Assembly: GCA_013349595.1 (NCBI GenBank)
Contig: DUZI01000046.1
Location: 1-9,785 of the forward strand
Origin: Nitrospirota bacterium
GTDB taxonomy: Bacteria; Nitrospirota; Thermodesulfovibrionia; Thermodesulfovibrionales; Dissulfurispiraceae
Reading direction: 5' to 3'
DNA length: 9,785 nt
A program made the translations under genes and the position numbers. Below the pieces are notes generated by a model. It was not told the DNA's origin and ran no database searches. It worked only from the letters and a program-made list of their open reading frames with translations. Positions within the stretch are counted from its first letter, which is position 1. Each line of letters opens with the position of its first letter. Shown here one piece after another: positions 8,298 to 9,785 of the stretch.

Positions 8298-9446
8298 GTG
8301 GAACAGGCAAATCAAGAGGTTTATAATCTGTTGATTAAGGGATTTGATTTATATAATAGAAATAGGTATGAAGAGGCAGGAAGGTGTTTTATTAAAGCAT
8401 TAGAGTTTGAGTCTAATAACTTATACACCCTGCTAATGCTTGCAGTTATTTTATTTAAGACAGGTGATTATGATAATGTCAAAAAAATTTTATCTTTTGT
8501 AGATGAATTTTTCCCTAAATATGGATTGTCTATTAACTTATCAAGGCTTGTAAATGGTTCTGTAATCAATGTCAAAGATAAATGTTTATACAAGGGTTTT
8601 TTTGATAGCACCTTTGTGATTGATTTATATAAAACTTACTACCATGAACTAAAGGTACTGCCAGTTTTTTATGACTATGATCTGCATAATAAATCAGTTA
8701 CAAGTCATGTGGAGGTTGATTTTTTGTATTTTGCTATACGATATTTTAAGCCAAGTCATGTAGTAGAATTCTCTCCTTATCATGGATTATCAACTACATT
8801 TCTTTATGAGGCATTGAAGGCAAACAATAAAAACTTTACCTTTGCAACCTTTGATCTTGAAGAGTTTGAAGGTTTCACAGAGAGGATGAAAAGATACAAT
8901 TTGCCCTTAAAAGTCATACCTGGAGATGCCATAAACACTGTACCAAGTTATTTACAACAAAGTGGATTGATAGGTAAGATTGATTTCTGTTTTGTCGATT
9001 CGGAACACAGCTATGAATTTGCTTCATCTTATTGTAAAAATATATTCCCCCTTTTAAGTAAAGATTGCATAATCATGTTTCATGATATATGTTATTGCCC
9101 TTTCAGGATAACTGAACCTTTTACTCATTATGGACCTGTCCATCCTCGAGAGATTGTAGGACATATATTCTCTTATGGTGAAGGTAGGTATTTATCAGAG
9201 TATTTTAGTGAAAAGAAAAATTACAAACTCTTTTTACTTCACAAACTCTTTGGTGGTTTTGGTTTGTTCTCTCCAAAATTGCCAACCAACAGGGAATTTA
9301 TAGAAAGACTAACTCAAGAAATATCAGGTTTTGCCTATAAAAAACAGGATGTTCCAAATTATGAAGATAGAAAGATACCTACTATGATGATAGCATTACC
9401 TGAGCATTTGTTGTTAAATTTAGACAGGATACATGAATTACCATAA
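8298..9446 (+). CDS. TPR protein fused to a class I SAM-dependent methyltransferase-like domain
   Basis: The protein has 382 residues and no signal peptide or membrane helix. Residues about 8-70 look like one and a half TPR units (GFDLYNRNRYEEAGRCFIKALEFESNN split across two helices, then a second pair). A linker of about 70 residues follows. Residues about 136-270 resemble the Methyltransf_24 type of Rossmann methyltransferase: VVEFSPYHGLSTTFL (155-169) as the SAM-binding motif I, an acidic strand end at TFDLEEF, GDA at 209-211, and IDFCFVDSEHSYE (228-240) leading to LLSKDCIIMFHDI with H262 and D263. Proteins of this class often act in glycan or polysaccharide modification; the substrate here is unknown. 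The C-terminal 110 residues match no domain I recognise. Translation starts at GTG 8298. Confidence 0.75.
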   Translation: MEQANQEVYNLLIKGFDLYNRNRYEEAGRCFIKALEFESNNLYTLLMLAVILFKTGDYDNVKKILSFVDEFFPKYGLSINLSRLVNGSVINVKDKCLYKGFFDSTFVIDLYKTYYHELKVLPVFYDYDLHNKSVTSHVEVDFLYFAIRYFKPSHVVEFSPYHGLSTTFLYEALKANNKNFTFATFDLEEFEGFTERMKRYNLPLKVIPGDAINTVPSYLQQSGLIGKIDFCFVDSEHSYEFASSYCKNIFPLLSKDCIIMFHDICYCPFRITEPFTHYGPVHPREIVGHIFSYGEGRYLSEYFSEKKNYKLFLLHKLFGGFGLFSPKLPTNREFIERLTQEISGFAYKKQDVPNYEDRKIPTMMIALPEHLLLNLDRIHELP

Positions 9447-9514
9447 AAGATAAATTCTGGCAAAAAAAGCAGAGGAATTAGTGCATATGATAAAAGGTAT
9501 TTATATCCCAAATA

Positions 9515-9730
9515 CAGCGATAAGGATGGGGCTCTGAAGTCAATAGCGATGTTTTGGCAACAGTTCTTTGCGACGGGATTGTTAAACAGCCGCAAGTGTT
9601 TGTGAATCCGAAGGATCGGGGTCCCCAAAAAGTCGCAAAACTTTTTGGGGTGGTAGTTGAGTTTTGCGGCTGCAGCGAAAGGAGCATTAGAACTGTCAAA
9701 ATGAACGAAAGAGACTTATCCTTATCGCTG
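9515..9730 (+). ncRNA. Candidate structured RNA of unknown class (leader or free-standing)
   Basis: This element lies in the 300-base gap 9447-9746. About 46% of its bases are G+C, against roughly 25-38% in samples of the upstream gene. Hand-found nested helices are P1, 9515-9527 with 9718-9730 (13 perfect pairs, extendable to 9530/9715 with two G-U pairs); P2, 9552-9556 with 9697-9701 plus 9560-9567 with 9689-9696, separated by a three-base bulge; P3, 9587-9595 with 9664-9672 (9 pairs); a small hairpin ATCC-GAA-GGAT at 9606-9616; and P4 at 9623-9650. The P4 loop can also pair with 9568-9572. No family I know matches. The + strand is assigned only because the downstream gene is on +; the helices would also form on the other strand. 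It could instead be a DNA-level foldback element. The rest of the gap, 9447-9514, holds only a TATGAT at 9486-9491 that resembles a -10 box but lacks a -35 partner. Confidence 0.5.
9623..9650 (+). repeat. Perfect 11-bp hairpin (P4) inside the structured element
   Basis: CCCCAAAAAGT (9623-9633) is the exact reverse complement of ACTTTTTGGGG (9640-9650), separated by the six-base loop CGCAAA. It is not an intrinsic terminator, because GGGGTGGTAG follows the stem where a U-tract would be required. The loop is complementary to TTTGCG at 9567-9572 and again at 9663-9668. Confidence 0.8.
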
Positions 9731-9746
9731 GGCCTCGGTAAAATAA

Positions 9747-9785
9747 ATGTATGATTTAGATGCTTTAAGAGAAAGATTAGCCCAA
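9747..9785 (+). CDS. Start of an unidentified gene, truncated by the window edge
   Basis: An ATG at 9747 opens a frame that stays open to the end of the window and reads MYDLDALRERLAQ. An in-frame TAA at 9744-9746 directly upstream means the gene cannot start earlier. Thirteen codons are too few for identification. No convincing Shine-Dalgarno is present, only CGGTAAAATAA before the ATG. The start lies 16 bases after the end of the long P1 stem, so the structured element would sit in the 5' leader if both share a transcript. The codon choice (TTA, AGA, GAT) resembles that of the upstream genes. Confidence 0.5.
   Translation, partial: MYDLDALRERLAQ

Noticed and set aside
9455..9470. Sigma-54 type promoter (TGG...GC) before the structured element.
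   Set aside because: The GG and GC pairs are eight bases apart instead of the required ten, and the TTGC part is absent.
9447..9602. The methyltransferase reading frame stays open for 52 codons after its TAA stop, as if for stop-codon readthrough.
   Set aside because: A run of this length has an appreciable chance of occurring at random, the stretch overlaps the structured element whose higher G+C lowers stop frequency, and the translated sequence shows no domain.
9623..9660. Intrinsic terminator at the CCCCAAAAAGT hairpin.
   Set aside because: The stem is followed by GGGGTGGTAG rather than a T-run.
9515..9730. MITE or other foldback transposon with 13-bp terminal inverted repeats.
   Set aside because: No target-site duplication flanks the P1 ends; AAATA occurs at 9510-9514 and 9741-9745, but the right copy is ten bases away from the stem. 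The nested inner helices and loop complementarity go beyond a simple foldback. A copy-number search would settle it.
9554..9754. A 66-codon frame (TTG start) across the structured element.
   Set aside because: It has no ribosome binding site, runs through every helix of the inferred fold, overlaps the next gene start, and its open length is explained by the elevated G+C.

Overview
The window is a tightly packed, one-directional run of housekeeping and cell-envelope genes on the + strand. The DNA is AT-rich: short samples of the coding regions run from about 25 to 40% G+C. The suggested source is a diderm bacterium, because an exported AMIN/Amidase_3 cell-wall amidase and a membrane-anchored GerMN protein sit beside murI. 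The neighbourhoods aroA-cmk, amidase-GerMN-murI-rph and ftsH-folP recall Nitrospirota, Desulfobacterota and related uncultured lineages. That placement is inference and weak.

Layout. Positions 1-282 hold the 3' end of aroA, which overlaps cmk (272-937). Then come a membrane-anchored repeat protein built from eight TPR-like units with a near-perfect 47-residue period (942-2372), an AMIN/Amidase_3 N-acetylmuramoyl-L-alanine amidase (2434-3435), a GerMN-domain membrane protein (3452-4036), glutamate racemase murI (4046-4846), RNase PH rph (4861-5592), the membrane protease ftsH (5623-7425), dihydropteroate synthase folP (7444-8292), and a TPR/class I methyltransferase fusion (8298-9446). Gaps between these genes are at most 61 bases and several genes overlap or nearly touch, so most or all are probably co-transcribed. 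The genes supply aromatic precursors, CMP/dCMP phosphorylation, D-glutamate for peptidoglycan, peptidoglycan cleavage, tRNA 3' maturation, membrane protein quality control and folate. No defence system, transposase, CRISPR array, tRNA or rRNA gene is visible.

The unusual part is the right edge. Between the methyltransferase and a new reading frame starting at 9747 lies a 300-base gap. Its last 216 bases (9515-9730) are about 46% G+C and fold on paper into nested perfect helices of 13 (extendable to 16), 8+5, 9 and 11 base pairs. The terminal loop is also complementary to an otherwise unpaired upstream segment, which makes a possible pseudoknot. I do not recognise it as RNase P RNA, tmRNA, SRP RNA, 6S RNA or a common riboswitch. 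It is the best candidate here for an undescribed structured RNA, either a cis-acting leader of the next gene or a free-standing ncRNA. All helices were found by eye; no folding or database search was run.
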